In this document: positions 51,970-61,523 of the stretch, piece after piece
Layout of the letters: every line of letters begins with the position of its first letter
How positions within the stretch are numbered: the first letter of the stretch is position 1
From: Prochlorococcus sp. AG-347-I15
GTDB taxonomy: Bacteria > Cyanobacteriota > Cyanobacteriia > PCC-6307 > Cyanobiaceae
Reading direction: 5' to 3'
Assembly: GCA_003281585.1 (NCBI GenBank)
Contig: QCBN01000001.1
Coordinates: forward strand, 356,247-420,246
Length of the DNA: 64,000 bases
Program-made: the position numbers and the translations under genes
The notes under the pieces: model-generated
The model's database searches: none
Told to the model about the DNA's origin: nothing
What the model saw: the letters and a program-made list of their open reading frames with translations, nothing else

Positions 51970-53951
51970 GATGTTACAGCAGATCTTCTTCTCCTAGTTC
52001 TGCCTTCAAATGAGTCTTCTGATGAAGATTCAACTGATGGATTCTGTGAAACCTTAGGACTTTTTTGCGTATTCTGCGGAGTATTTGAACTAGTTGGATG
52101 ATGATTGTTTGATTTCTTGTGGAAATTATGATTATTTCTATTTCTATTAGAGAAATTTTGCTCTTCGGTAATCTTTGGAATATAAGCACGAGTTCCACTT
52201 GGGGCAGGTTGGACTAAACACAAAATAAGGGGTTCAACTTGTAATTCTCTTCTCAATCTTCTCGATAAACCATTTTCAATCTCTCTTTGAACACCAATCC
52301 AATCGACTTCAAAATTATTGGGCCCAGTTTGCCTAGATAATTGTTTCCATCTATTTTCTAAGACCCAACTTATTTCTCGTTCTGTCCACATAGACATTTT
52401 TCTTGGTTCTGCAGTAGTGACAACTCCTCTTAAATTAACTCTAGGAGGTGCAACCATCTTCCCATCTGTACTGATTGGTGCTAAAACAGTCACTACACCA
52501 TCCCCCGCCAATTGCTGCCTCTCTTTTAAAACTCGAGCGTCAACTATCCCATTTCTTGAGTTATCAAGCAACTCAACTCCAGCCTTTACAGGATCACCTT
52601 TTTGAATAGAGTTAGGTGTAAGCTCAACAACATCTCCATTTTCAATAATTAAAATATTATCCTTTGGTACTCCCATTATCTGCGCACTTCTACTGTGACA
52701 AACAAGCATTCTATGTTCTCCGTGAACCGGAACAAAAAACTTAGGTTTAGCTAACGCCAACATTAATTTTTGATCTTCTTGGAAACCATGACCAGAAACA
52801 TGAATATTCTCACCCTTTCCATAAACAACCTTAGCACCCATTTTCATTAATCTATCAATTGTATTGACAACACCAATAGTGTTTCCAGGGATTGGGCTAG
52901 CAGAGAATATAACAGTATCAGTAGTCTTAAGACGAACATGTTGATGTTCTCCACGAGATATTCTACTTAAAGCAGCTAAAGGTTCACCTTGACTACCAGT
53001 CATCAATAATAAAGTTTCTCTATCAGGTAAATCTCTAATTTGTTTAATAGGAACAAACAAATCATCTGGGCATTTCATATAACCAATATCCCTAGCTTTA
53101 GCAATAACATTTATCATCGATCTACCTAACAAACCAACTTTTCTTCCGTGCTTCATGGCCAACTCTAAGATCATTGTCACTCTATGAACAGAACTAGCAA
53201 AAGTGGTAAGGATAACTCGTTCTTTTGCCTCAGCAATATGTTTTTCTAGAGAAGGATAGATAGTTTTCTCAGAAGGACAAAAACCAGGAACTTCAGCATT
53301 AGTAGAATCACTGAACATGCATAAAACACCCTTCTCTCCGTAATGCACCATTCTTTCAATATCAAATTGTTCTCCATCTACTGGCATATGATCAAACTTA
53401 AAATCCCCCGTGAAAATAATTGTGCCGACAGGTGTTGTAACTGCTAAAGAAAAGCTATCGCAAATAGAATGGGTATTTCGAATAAATTCAACAGAAAAAT
53501 GTTGTCCTACTTTTACAACATCTCTTGGATTTACTGTCTGAATAGTTGTTCTATCAGATACCCCTGCTTCCTCCATTTTTCCTCTAAGCATTGACATTGC
53601 CAGTCTTGGGCCATAAATAATCGGAATATTAAAATGCTTTAGATGATGAGAAATACCTCCAATATGATCTTCATGCCCGTGAGTAACAATCATTCCTTTT
53701 ATTCTTCTTTGATTTTCTTTTAAAAAAGTTGTATCTGGCATAACAACATTCACACCATGCATCCCATCTGAAGGGAAAGCTAGGCCAGCATCAACTAGCA
53801 TTAATTCATCACCATATTCAAAAACGCAAGTATTTTTTCCTATTTCATGTAGTCCACCAAGAGGTATTACTCGTAGAGCTGGCGTATTACTTTTAGATCT
53901 AGATGAATCATGAGTAGATCTATTTACAGTTGAATTTGTACTTGATTGCAT
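51966..53951 (-). CDS. rnj: Ribonuclease J
   Basis: Metallo-beta-lactamase/beta-CASP nuclease with 5'-3' exo- and endonuclease activity in rRNA and mRNA turnover. The metal-binding motif THGHEDHIGG spans His91 to His96, and later parts include FTGDFKFDHMPVDG, FSDSTNAEVPG and SGHGFQEDQ. After the C-terminal core (to about 590) there is a disordered tail of about 70 residues rich in Asn, His, Ser and Pro, ending RTRRRRSAVTS. The N-terminal 25 residues are also Ser/Thr rich. Length 661 is longer than B. subtilis RNase J1 because of these ends. Confidence 0.95.
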   Translation of the reverse strand: MQSSTNSTVNRSTHDSSRSKSNTPALRVIPLGGLHEIGKNTCVFEYGDELMLVDAGLAFPSDGMHGVNVVMPDTTFLKENQRRIKGMIVTHGHEDHIGGISHHLKHFNIPIIYGPRLAMSMLRGKMEEAGVSDRTTIQTVNPRDVVKVGQHFSVEFIRNTHSICDSFSLAVTTPVGTIIFTGDFKFDHMPVDGEQFDIERMVHYGEKGVLCMFSDSTNAEVPGFCPSEKTIYPSLEKHIAEAKERVILTTFASSVHRVTMILELAMKHGRKVGLLGRSMINVIAKARDIGYMKCPDDLFVPIKQIRDLPDRETLLLMTGSQGEPLAALSRISRGEHQHVRLKTTDTVIFSASPIPGNTIGVVNTIDRLMKMGAKVVYGKGENIHVSGHGFQEDQKLMLALAKPKFFVPVHGEHRMLVCHSRSAQIMGVPKDNILIIENGDVVELTPNSIQKGDPVKAGVELLDNSRNGIVDARVLKERQQLAGDGVVTVLAPISTDGKMVAPPRVNLRGVVTTAEPRKMSMWTEREISWVLENRWKQLSRQTGPNNFEVDWIGVQREIENGLSRRLRRELQVEPLILCLVQPAPSGTRAYIPKITEEQNFSNRNRNNHNFHKKSNNHHPTSSNTPQNTQKSPKVSQNPSVESSSEDSFEGRTRRRRSAVTS

Positions 53952-54023
53952 AATTTTGAAATTTATGAAGGCCTGCTTGTAATCAAATAAGGTTTATTTA
54001 AATTTAATTATCAAGTTAAATAT

Positions 54024-54042
54024 AATCCCTATTATAGGGATT
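54024..54042 (-). terminator. Hairpin overlapping the dapA stop codon
   Basis: On the minus strand AATCCCTA-TAA-TAGGGATT forms an 8-bp perfect stem whose 3-base loop is the dapA stop codon. It is followed by ATATTTAACTT, only a weak T-rich tract. It could act as an inefficient terminator, protect the 3' end, or reduce read-through into RNase J. Confidence 0.45.
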
Positions 54043-54934
54043 TCAGGATAAAAGATAGTTGCTTTTTCATGTCATTGGTTAATGGTGACAAAGGACTTCT
54101 AGGTTTACCTACATCCCATCCCGAAAGCTCCAAAGCAGCCTTAATTGGGATTGGATTAGTAGTCATAAAGAGTGCTTGAAAAAGAGGCTGAAGTTTTTCA
54201 TGAATAGCAAGCGCATTGGAAACCTCTCCACTTTGAAAGGAATGAATCATCTCTTTCAATTGCAATCCAACCAAATGACTTGCAACACTTACTACTCCTA
54301 CAGCACCTACAGATAACATTGGAAGCAACAATGAATCGTCGCCACTATATACAGAGAGTTCAGAACCACAAATAGCTCTTAATTCTGTTACTTCCTCTAT
54401 TCTACCGCTTGCAGCTTTAATACTGAGAATATTTGAGAAATCCATAAGTTTCTTCACAGTAACAGGTAATAAATTACATCCTGTCCTTCCAGGAATGTTA
54501 TAAAGCATAAGAGGTAAATCCTTCGCAGAATTAGCGATAGAACTGAAATGTTTATAAAGACCTTCTTGAGGTGGCTTATTGTAATAAGGAACAACGACCA
54601 AAGCACCGTCGGCACCAGAGTCATAGGCTTTTTTCGTAGCTTCCACAGCCTCGCTTGTACAGTTACTACCAGTTCCAACTATTACTTTACAGGTTGCATC
54701 CAAAGATCCTTTTACTGCAATAAATAGATCATGCTGTTCCGCCCATGAAAGAGTAGGAGATTCTCCAGTAGTACCACAAAGCACAATTCCGTCGGAACCG
54801 TTCTCAAAAAGATAATTTGATAGTTTTATAGCTAGTTCATAATCTACATCTCCATTTTTAGTGAATGGAGTAACCATTGCAGTCAAAATTTTTCCAAATA
54901 GTGGATTATTACACTCAGTTTTGTCTGTAATCAT
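54032..54934 (-). CDS. dapA: 4-hydroxy-tetrahydrodipicolinate synthase
   Basis: Condenses pyruvate with aspartate semialdehyde in lysine and diaminopimelate synthesis. The Schiff-base lysine is Lys173 in [13 protein letters not shown], Tyr145 lies in [15 protein letters not shown], and GTTGES (Thr55-Thr56) completes the triad. Length 300 is normal. Its start overlaps the asd stop by 4 bases, so the two consecutive pathway enzymes are translationally coupled. RNase J follows after a hairpin. Confidence 0.98.
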   Translation of the reverse strand: MITDKTECNNPLFGKILTAMVTPFTKNGDVDYELAIKLSNYLFENGSDGIVLCGTTGESPTLSWAEQHDLFIAVKGSLDATCKVIVGTGSNCTSEAVEATKKAYDSGADGALVVVPYYNKPPQEGLYKHFSSIANSAKDLPLMLYNIPGRTGCNLLPVTVKKLMDFSNILSIKAASGRIEEVTELRAICGSELSVYSGDDSLLLPMLSVGAVGVVSVASHLVGLQLKEMIHSFQSGEVSNALAIHEKLQPLFQALFMTTNPIPIKAALELSGWDVGKPRSPLSPLTNDMKKQLSFILKSL

Positions 54935-55962
54935 TTTTTGGGAATTAATAACTCAGCTATTTGAACAGCATTAAGAGCTGCTCCCTTTCTTATTTGATCT
55001 CCACATAACCATAATTCTAATCCATTAGACTGACTTATATCAGATCTTAGCCTGCCAACAGCAACATTATCTCTTCCCATAACATCATTTGGCATAGGAA
55101 ATCTATTATTTTTGTAATCCTCAATAATTTCAATTCCAGGAGATTTTTTTAATTCTTCAAGAGCATCTTTAGGCTCAACTACACCAGAAAATTCAATATT
55201 GATCGATTCAGAATGTGCTCTCAGTACTGGGACTCGAACACATGTAGCAGAGAGCTTTAAATCAGCAATATTTAATATTTTCCTAGTCTCATTAACCATT
55301 TTCATCTCTTCTTCGCAGTAATTATTTGAAAGCATGGGTGAATTATGCAAAAACAGATTAAAAGCCAGCGAGTAAGGCAAAACTTCACTTTTTTGAGGAT
55401 TACCCCCAAGATATTTTTCAGTTAAAAGTTTTAGTTCCTCCATCGCCAATTGGCCTGCACCACTTACGGATTGATATGTTGAGACAACAACTCTTTGAAT
55501 AGTCGAAAGTTTATTTAACGGAGATAAAACTAATGTCAGCAAAATGGTAGTACAGTTTGGATTCGCTATTACCCCATCATGATTCATTACATCACTACCA
55601 TTAACTTCAGGAACTATAAGAGGCACATTATTATCTAATCTGAAAGCACTTGAATTATCAATCAATAAAGCATTTTGTTCCATAATGGTAGATAACCATT
55701 TTTTTGAAATACTTCCACCGGCTGAAGCTAAAACTAAATCAACATTCAGAAATTCTTCCTTAGTGGTTTTTTTTGTAACTAATTCTTCACCTTTCCAAAT
55801 AATTTTTTTCCCTTCTGAACGCTCTGATGAAAGCAAGACCAATTCTGATATTGGGAAATCACGTTGTTCAAGAATTTTGAGTAATTCAGATCCCACAGCA
55901 CCTGAAGATCCTAAAACAGCAACTTTTAATGGCCTATTGGGCAAAAACGGAGATTGTCTCAC
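54931..55962 (-). CDS. asd: Aspartate-semialdehyde dehydrogenase
   Basis: Reduces aspartyl phosphate, the product of LysC, with NADPH. The nucleotide loop is [15 protein letters not shown] near residue 15-27, the active Cys is Cys137 in [15 protein letters not shown], and the catalytic His lies in [15 protein letters not shown]. Length 343 is normal. It leads the asd-dapA unit and is divergent from tig. Confidence 0.98.
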   Translation of the reverse strand: MRQSPFLPNRPLKVAVLGSSGAVGSELLKILEQRDFPISELVLLSSERSEGKKIIWKGEELVTKKTTKEEFLNVDLVLASAGGSISKKWLSTIMEQNALLIDNSSAFRLDNNVPLIVPEVNGSDVMNHDGVIANPNCTTILLTLVLSPLNKLSTIQRVVVSTYQSVSGAGQLAMEELKLLTEKYLGGNPQKSEVLPYSLAFNLFLHNSPMLSNNYCEEEMKMVNETRKILNIADLKLSATCVRVPVLRAHSESINIEFSGVVEPKDALEELKKSPGIEIIEDYKNNRFPMPNDVMGRDNVAVGRLRSDISQSNGLELWLCGDQIRKGAALNAVQIAELLIPKK

Positions 55963-56033
55963 ACTTTAAAATGATTTTTATAAATAGATTGACTATTTTT
56001 TTTACTTTATCAAAAAAATAACTTTCAAGGAAA

Positions 56034-56046
56034 TCACATAATGTGA
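56034..56046. promoter_or_regulatory. Perfect palindrome upstream of tig
   Basis: TCACAT-A-ATGTGA, an exact 13-base palindrome, lies 38 bases before the tig start in the divergent asd/tig spacer. It is the inside-out order of the CRP-type TGTGA-N6-TCACA and does not match the NtcA or LexA consensus. It may be an operator or a chance symmetry. Confidence 0.35.
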
Positions 56047-56083
56047 AATAATTAAGTTTCGGCTTTTAGTAATAAATAAAAAA

Positions 56084-57517
56084 ATGGCTAAAGAAACATT
56101 AATAGTCAAAACAACTCCTCTGCCTCAAAGTAGAATCTCATTTGAATTAGAAATACCATCTGAGACATGCAAAACTTGTGTGAATGAAACAATCAGTTCT
56201 ATCAGTCGTTCGGCTAAAATTCCGGGATTTAGACTTGGTAAAATTCCCAAACAAGTCTTAATCCAAAGGATTGGCATAACACAATTACATGCTTCTGCTC
56301 TGGAAAAAATTATTGATAAATCATGGCAAGAAGCGTTAAAAATAAAATCTATAGAGCCACTAAGTGAGCCAGAATTGGTAGATGGATTTGAATCTTTACT
56401 TGCAAAGTTTAGTCCTGAAAAATCACTTAAGGTTACTCTTCAAACTGATGTTGCCCCAAAATTAAAACTTAAAAAATCCAAAGGACTAAGTGTTGAAATA
56501 TCAAAAACAAACTTTGATCCTAAGTCAATAGATGAGGCGCTAGAAAAATCTAGAAATCAGTTTGCAAACATTATTCCAGTTACCAACAGAGCAGCAAAAT
56601 TAGGAGATATTGCTGTAGTAAGTTTCAAAGGAAAATATAAAGATTCTGGTAAAGAAATTGATGGTGGAACAAGTGAATCAATGGATCTTGAGTTAGAAAA
56701 GAACAAAATGATTCCCGGTTTCGTTGAGGGAATAGTAAAGATGAAAATTGGTGATACTAAAACACTTAACCTTAAATTTCCTGAAGATTATTCTCATGAG
56801 GATTCAAGAGGCAAAGAAGCGATCTTTGAAGTAAATCTTAAGGATCTTAAGGAAAAAGAATTGCCTGAACTTAATGACGATTTTGCAAAACAGTCTGGCA
56901 ACAAAGAATCATTAAAAGAGTTAAAGAAAGATATTGAAAAGCAACTTAAGGACAATTTTGAAAAAACTCAAAAAGATATCAAAATTGAAGCTTTACTAGA
57001 TGCCTTAACAAACGAATTGGTTGCTGAAATTCCAAAATCTATGATTGATATAGAAGTGAGGAATAATATTGAACAAACCGCTCAAAGATTTGCTCAACAA
57101 GGTCTTGATGTTAAATCTACTTTCACTCCGGAATTAGTTAAGTCATTGGCAGAGTCCACAAGGCCTCAGGCTGAAAAAAATGTTCAAAGAAATTTAGCTT
57201 TAAAAGCATTAGCTGAAACAGAAAACATAAAAGTTGAGAAAGATGAAATTGATTTAAAAATGAAAGATTATGAAGATGCAATCTCTCAATCTTCAAAACA
57301 AATAGATATTAAAAAATTAACAGAAGTAATAACTAACGATTTACTCAAAGAAAAATTAATAATTTGGCTTGAAGAAAATTCTGAAGTAAAAGAAAAAACT
57401 ACAAAATCTTCTAAAGCTACCAAAACCTCTAAAACAACAAAAGCCACAAAAACTGCGACGAAAACTACAAAAACCACAAAAACTACAAAAACTCAAAATA
57501 AAAAAGAAAAAAAATAA
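56084..57517 (+). CDS. tig: Trigger factor (ribosome-associated chaperone, PPIase)
   Basis: First chaperone to meet nascent chains. The ribosome-binding domain has the signature KIPGFRLGKIPKQVLIQRIG near residues 45-63. The FKBP-type PPIase domain (about 165-250) includes GDIAVVSFKGKYKDSGKEID. The helical C-domain follows. The last 35 or so residues are almost only Lys, Thr, Ala and Ser, including three exact TKT triplets, and are absent from E. coli; the total is 477 residues against about 432. It precedes clpP by 65 bases in a tig-clpP-clpX-dnaX run. Confidence 0.96.
   Translation: MAKETLIVKTTPLPQSRISFELEIPSETCKTCVNETISSISRSAKIPGFRLGKIPKQVLIQRIGITQLHASALEKIIDKSWQEALKIKSIEPLSEPELVDGFESLLAKFSPEKSLKVTLQTDVAPKLKLKKSKGLSVEISKTNFDPKSIDEALEKSRNQFANIIPVTNRAAKLGDIAVVSFKGKYKDSGKEIDGGTSESMDLELEKNKMIPGFVEGIVKMKIGDTKTLNLKFPEDYSHEDSRGKEAIFEVNLKDLKEKELPELNDDFAKQSGNKESLKELKKDIEKQLKDNFEKTQKDIKIEALLDALTNELVAEIPKSMIDIEVRNNIEQTAQRFAQQGLDVKSTFTPELVKSLAESTRPQAEKNVQRNLALKALAETENIKVEKDEIDLKMKDYEDAISQSSKQIDIKKLTEVITNDLLKEKLIIWLEENSEVKEKTTKSSKATKTSKTTKATKTATKTTKTTKTTKTQNKKEKK
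57467..57493 (+). repeat. 9-bp tandem repeat (3 copies) in the tig 3' end
   Basis: Three consecutive units of ACAAAAACY (the first with C, the next two with T), in frame as Thr-Lys-Thr from residue 462. Several imperfect copies lie just upstream, so the whole tail probably grew by repeat slippage and its length may vary among strains. Confidence 0.7.
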
Positions 57518-57582
57518 TTTATGAAATTTCCTACTAATTAAACAAAAACCCCTTAAATTACTTATAAGACGAAAACTAATTT

Positions 57583-58227
57583 GTGAACTCAGAAAAAAAA
57601 CATTTAATCCAAAGCTCAATAAGTTCTTACGAAAGTAATAATAAAACTATTGCTGCTGTTCCTACTGTTATCGAACAATCAGGTAGAGGAGAAAGAGCTT
57701 TTGATATTTATTCAAGACTACTGAGGGAGAGAATAATTTTTTTAGGTACCGGAATTAATGATCAAGTATCTGATTCACTTGTTGCACAATTATTATTTCT
57801 TGAAGCAGAAGATCCCGAAAAAGACATACAAATATATATTAATTCTCCTGGAGGCTCAGTAACTGCAGGAATGGCCATATACGATACTATGCAACAAATA
57901 TCCCCTGATGTAGTAACAATATGCTTTGGAGTAGCGGCAAGTATGGGGGCATTTCTACTTTCTGGAGGAGCAAAAGGGAAAAGATTGGCTTTACCTAATT
58001 CTAGAATTATGATTCATCAACCTCTGGGAGGTGCTCAAGGTCAAGCAGTAGAGATTGAAATACAAGCTAAAGAAATACTTTTTCTCAAGAAAACATTAAA
58101 TTCGCTTTTAGCAGAACATACTGGTCAACCTTTAGAAAAAATTAATGAAGATACAGAAAGAGATTACTTTTTATCTCCCTCAGAAGCAGTCGAATATGGA
58201 TTAATTGATAAAGTTATCAAAAAGTGA
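57583..58227 (+). CDS. clpP: ATP-dependent Clp protease proteolytic subunit
   Basis: Serine peptidase of the ClpXP complex. The triad is complete: Ser120 in [14 protein letters not shown], His145 in [13 protein letters not shown] and Asp194 in [10 protein letters not shown]. Length 214 includes an N-terminal propeptide-like lead before [19 protein letters not shown]. The start is GTG; no ATG lies upstream in frame after the preceding stop. It lies between tig and clpX, the usual order, so it is the ClpX-paired paralogue of the several ClpP proteins in cyanobacteria. Confidence 0.97.
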   Translation: MNSEKKHLIQSSISSYESNNKTIAAVPTVIEQSGRGERAFDIYSRLLRERIIFLGTGINDQVSDSLVAQLLFLEAEDPEKDIQIYINSPGGSVTAGMAIYDTMQQISPDVVTICFGVAASMGAFLLSGGAKGKRLALPNSRIMIHQPLGGAQGQAVEIEIQAKEILFLKKTLNSLLAEHTGQPLEKINEDTERDYFLSPSEAVEYGLIDKVIKK

Positions 58228-58333
58228 CAAGGAATACTGATTTTTTAAGAATATGATGACGAATCGACATTTATAAGCAATCCTAGTGAATAGGTAATAT
58301 TTAACACCTTTCACTTTTAAAAACTTATAATCG

Positions 58334-59701
58334 ATGGCTAAATTCGACGCCCATCTTAAATGTTCATTTTGCGGTAAATCACAAGACCAAGTAAGAAAGC
58401 TTATAGCTGGTCCTGGGGTTTATATCTGTGATGAGTGCATAGATCTTTGTAATGAAATTCTCGATGAAGAACTTCTTGATAATCAAGCGAACACAAACAA
58501 CTCTACGCAAGTCAAAAAGAAATTACCAAATGATAATCCAAAAAAATCTGTTCCTTTAGAATTCACCTCAATTCCTAAGCCATTAGAAATTAAAAGTTTT
58601 CTAGATAATCAAGTTGTTGGTCAAGAATCTGCAAAAAAAATATTATCAGTTGCCGTATACAATCATTACAAGCGATTAGCTTGGAAAGTTAAAGAAGATA
58701 GTAAAAAGAATAATGCAACAGATTCACAAGCAACTAAATTACAAAAATCAAACATTTTACTAATCGGCCCTACTGGAAGTGGAAAAACATTATTGGCGCA
58801 AACGTTAGCAGAGTTTCTGGATGTTCCTTTTGCAGTAGCTGATGCAACGACTTTGACAGAAGCTGGATATGTTGGGGAGGATGTTGAAAACATACTTTTA
58901 AGACTTCTACAGAAATCGGAAATGAATGTAGAACTAGCTCAAAAAGGAATTATTTATATTGATGAAATAGATAAAATTGCAAGAAAAAGCGAGAATCCTT
59001 CTATTACTAGAGATGTATCTGGTGAAGGAGTACAGCAAGCATTATTAAAAATGCTTGAAGGAACAATTGCCAATGTGCCACCCCAAGGGGGAAGAAAACA
59101 TCCTTATCATGACTGCATCCAAATTGATACAAGTCAAATACTATTTATTTGCGGGGGAGCTTTTATAGGTTTAGAGGATATAGTTCAAAAGCGTATGGGT
59201 AAACACTCTATAGGATTTACCACCAATTCAGATCAAAACAAAGTTGATACAAAAAAAATAGTAGACCCAAGAGATTCCTTAAAAAATTTAGAATTAGATG
59301 ACTTAGTTAAATATGGCCTAATTCCAGAATTTATTGGAAGAATTCCGGTTTGTGCTGTATTAGATCGTCTTACTAAAGAAACTTTAGAATCTATTTTGAC
59401 TCAACCAAGAGATGCATTAGTAAAGCAATTCAAAACTTTGCTAAGTATGGATAATGTTGAATTATCATTTGAGCCTGATTCTGTTGAAGCGATAGCAAAT
59501 GAAGCATATAAAAGAAAAACAGGTGCAAGAGCATTAAGATCAATAATTGAAGAGCTAATGCTAGATATAATGTACACTTTGCCTTCTGAAGAAAATGTAA
59601 AAGAATTCACAATTACGAAAAAAATGGTAGATAATTTGTTTTCATCTAAAATTGTTAAACTACCTTCAGGATCAAAAAGAATCATTAAAGAGTCTGCATA
59701 A
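58334..59701 (+). CDS. clpX: ATP-dependent Clp protease ATPase subunit ClpX
   Basis: AAA+ unfoldase feeding ClpP. The N-terminal zinc domain has [11 protein letters not shown] and [12 protein letters not shown], Walker A is [20 protein letters not shown], Walker B is [14 protein letters not shown], and the pore region contains [16 protein letters not shown]. The ClpP-docking loop reads [13 protein letters not shown], with the IGF tripeptide. Length 455 is normal. It is 106 bases after clpP. Confidence 0.98.
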   Translation: MAKFDAHLKCSFCGKSQDQVRKLIAGPGVYICDECIDLCNEILDEELLDNQANTNNSTQVKKKLPNDNPKKSVPLEFTSIPKPLEIKSFLDNQVVGQESAKKILSVAVYNHYKRLAWKVKEDSKKNNATDSQATKLQKSNILLIGPTGSGKTLLAQTLAEFLDVPFAVADATTLTEAGYVGEDVENILLRLLQKSEMNVELAQKGIIYIDEIDKIARKSENPSITRDVSGEGVQQALLKMLEGTIANVPPQGGRKHPYHDCIQIDTSQILFICGGAFIGLEDIVQKRMGKHSIGFTTNSDQNKVDTKKIVDPRDSLKNLELDDLVKYGLIPEFIGRIPVCAVLDRLTKETLESILTQPRDALVKQFKTLLSMDNVELSFEPDSVEAIANEAYKRKTGARALRSIIEELMLDIMYTLPSEENVKEFTITKKMVDNLFSSKIVKLPSGSKRIIKESA

Positions 59702-59758
59702 AATTAAAGTTTAATTTTTTTAATTGAATCCCGAATTTTTCTAATTAATGAAAAATAA

Positions 59759-61522
59759 ATGCCAAATATACATAAGCCTTTTCATCAAAAATATAGACCA
59801 AACAACTTAGACGAACTGGTTGGACAAAAATTTATATCCATTACACTGAAACAAGCACTATTAACAAAAAAAATTGCTCCTGCATATCTTTTTAATGGTC
59901 CAAGAGGGACTGGAAAAACATCAAGTGCAAGAATATTTGCAAAATCTCTAAATTGTCAGGCATTCGACCAACCTACGATAACTCCTTGTTGTAAATGTGA
60001 CTTATGTAGACAAATTACAGATGGGAGCGCTCTAGATATTATCGAGATTGATGCAGCATCAAATACAGGAGTAGAAAATATAAGAGAAATTATAGAAAAA
60101 GCTAGATTTGCACCTACTCAAGCGAGATGGAAAGTATATGTTATTGATGAATGTCATATGCTTTCAACGGCAGCTTCAAATGCTTTACTAAAAACTATTG
60201 AAGAACCGCCCTCAAGAGTTGTATTTATCCTTGCAACGACAAATCCTGAGAGAGTATTAAATACAATAAAAAGTAGATGCCAAAAGTTTGATTTTAGAAG
60301 AATAAGCCCAAGTGATATTTTTCAACATTTATCAGAAATCGCCGAAAAAGAATCTATTGAGTATGAAGTGCAGGCCTTAAAAATGATTGCGAAAAGATCT
60401 AATGGAGGGATGAGAGATGCACAAAGCCTCCTTGAACAATTGAATCTTTTACCAGAAGGAATAACAATTAATAATATCCAAAACCTCCTAGGAGAAGTAT
60501 CTGAAAGTGAATTAACAAATCTGATTCAAGCATTAGTTGAGAATAATCCAGAGTCATTAATTATCACCTGCAACAAACTATATGATGCAGGAAACGAACC
60601 TCTTCAAATAATTACCGGATTATTAAATATAACAAGAGATCTACTATTACACACTACAAATAATAAATATTCAGATCTTTATTATACGTCTGATGAATTT
60701 CAAGATGAATTAGATAAAATCTCAAAAACAGTAAATAAATCAACAATAATTAATTGGCATAATAATCTGAGAAATATTGAATATCAAATCAAATCAAGTG
60801 ATAATCCAAGGCTTTGGTTTGAAATACATTTAACTGGGCTTCTAGGTAATCAAGAGATAAATAGTTTTAAAAATAAGCAAGAAAGTAAAAATAATACGAC
60901 TGAGGAGAATCATGAAAGTAGAAAAAACATTGCAATTTTTAAAAAAGAAAATATTTCTAATGAAAGTCAAAAACCAAGTATCAAAAAGGAGCTAGCTCGC
61001 GATGAATTGATCGAAAAAAAAGACGAAAAATTAGAAAAATTCCCAGTTTTTGAAAAAGAAAGTATTGAAAATATTTCTGACAATAACCAAAATAATCCTG
61101 GATCAAATAGTTTAAAAGATAAATGGGAATTAATTCTTTCTAAAGTAGAGTTACCATCAACAAGAATGTTACTTTCACAACAAGCCGAACTTGAAAGTTT
61201 TGATTCGGAGAAAATAACAATTGCATTATCTCCAAACTGGGAAAATATGATTAAAAGCAGAAAAGTTATAATTGAAAATACTTTAAAAAAGATATTTGGA
61301 GATCAAATAATACTTAATTTCTCAACCAAAAATTTAAATAAAAGTAACCTAACAAATACTCCAGAAATGACACAAAATGAAGTAAATAATTTTCGACCAT
61401 TAAAAAAAATAGAACAAAATACTAATTCATCACCAAAAATATCTAACGAGGAGACTTATGATAATAGCTCAAAAAACTTAGCAAAATTTTTTAATGGAGA
61501 AATTATAGACCTTGATGAATAA
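59759..61522 (+). CDS. dnaX: DNA polymerase III subunits gamma/tau
   Basis: Clamp-loader ATPase. Walker A is LFNGPRGTGKTSSARIFAKS with Lys53, the zinc cysteines are Cys66, Cys77/78, Cys80 and Cys83, and the DExx motif is VYVIDECHMLSTAASNAL. The clamp-loader part ends near residue 370. The rest is hydrophilic, Asn/Lys/Glu/Ser rich, and should be a tau-like linker, with a folded segment around 455-525 and a last part to residue 587. An A8 run spans codons 419-421, exactly where a frameshift would give a gamma-sized protein. No intein is present. Confidence 0.95.
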   Translation: MPNIHKPFHQKYRPNNLDELVGQKFISITLKQALLTKKIAPAYLFNGPRGTGKTSSARIFAKSLNCQAFDQPTITPCCKCDLCRQITDGSALDIIEIDAASNTGVENIREIIEKARFAPTQARWKVYVIDECHMLSTAASNALLKTIEEPPSRVVFILATTNPERVLNTIKSRCQKFDFRRISPSDIFQHLSEIAEKESIEYEVQALKMIAKRSNGGMRDAQSLLEQLNLLPEGITINNIQNLLGEVSESELTNLIQALVENNPESLIITCNKLYDAGNEPLQIITGLLNITRDLLLHTTNNKYSDLYYTSDEFQDELDKISKTVNKSTIINWHNNLRNIEYQIKSSDNPRLWFEIHLTGLLGNQEINSFKNKQESKNNTTEENHESRKNIAIFKKENISNESQKPSIKKELARDELIEKKDEKLEKFPVFEKESIENISDNNQNNPGSNSLKDKWELILSKVELPSTRMLLSQQAELESFDSEKITIALSPNWENMIKSRKVIIENTLKKIFGDQIILNFSTKNLNKSNLTNTPEMTQNEVNNFRPLKKIEQNTNSSPKISNEETYDNSSKNLAKFFNGEIIDLDE

Positions 61523-61523
61523 A

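Noticed and set aside
57286..57619. Open frames on the minus strand rich in Phe, Val and Ser opposite the tig tail
   Set aside because: They are the complement of the Lys/Thr repeat tail and show only its low complexity.
59759..61522. Intein in dnaX, as in some cyanobacteria
   Set aside because: The P-loop and following motifs are continuous and no splice-junction residues or homing domain are seen.
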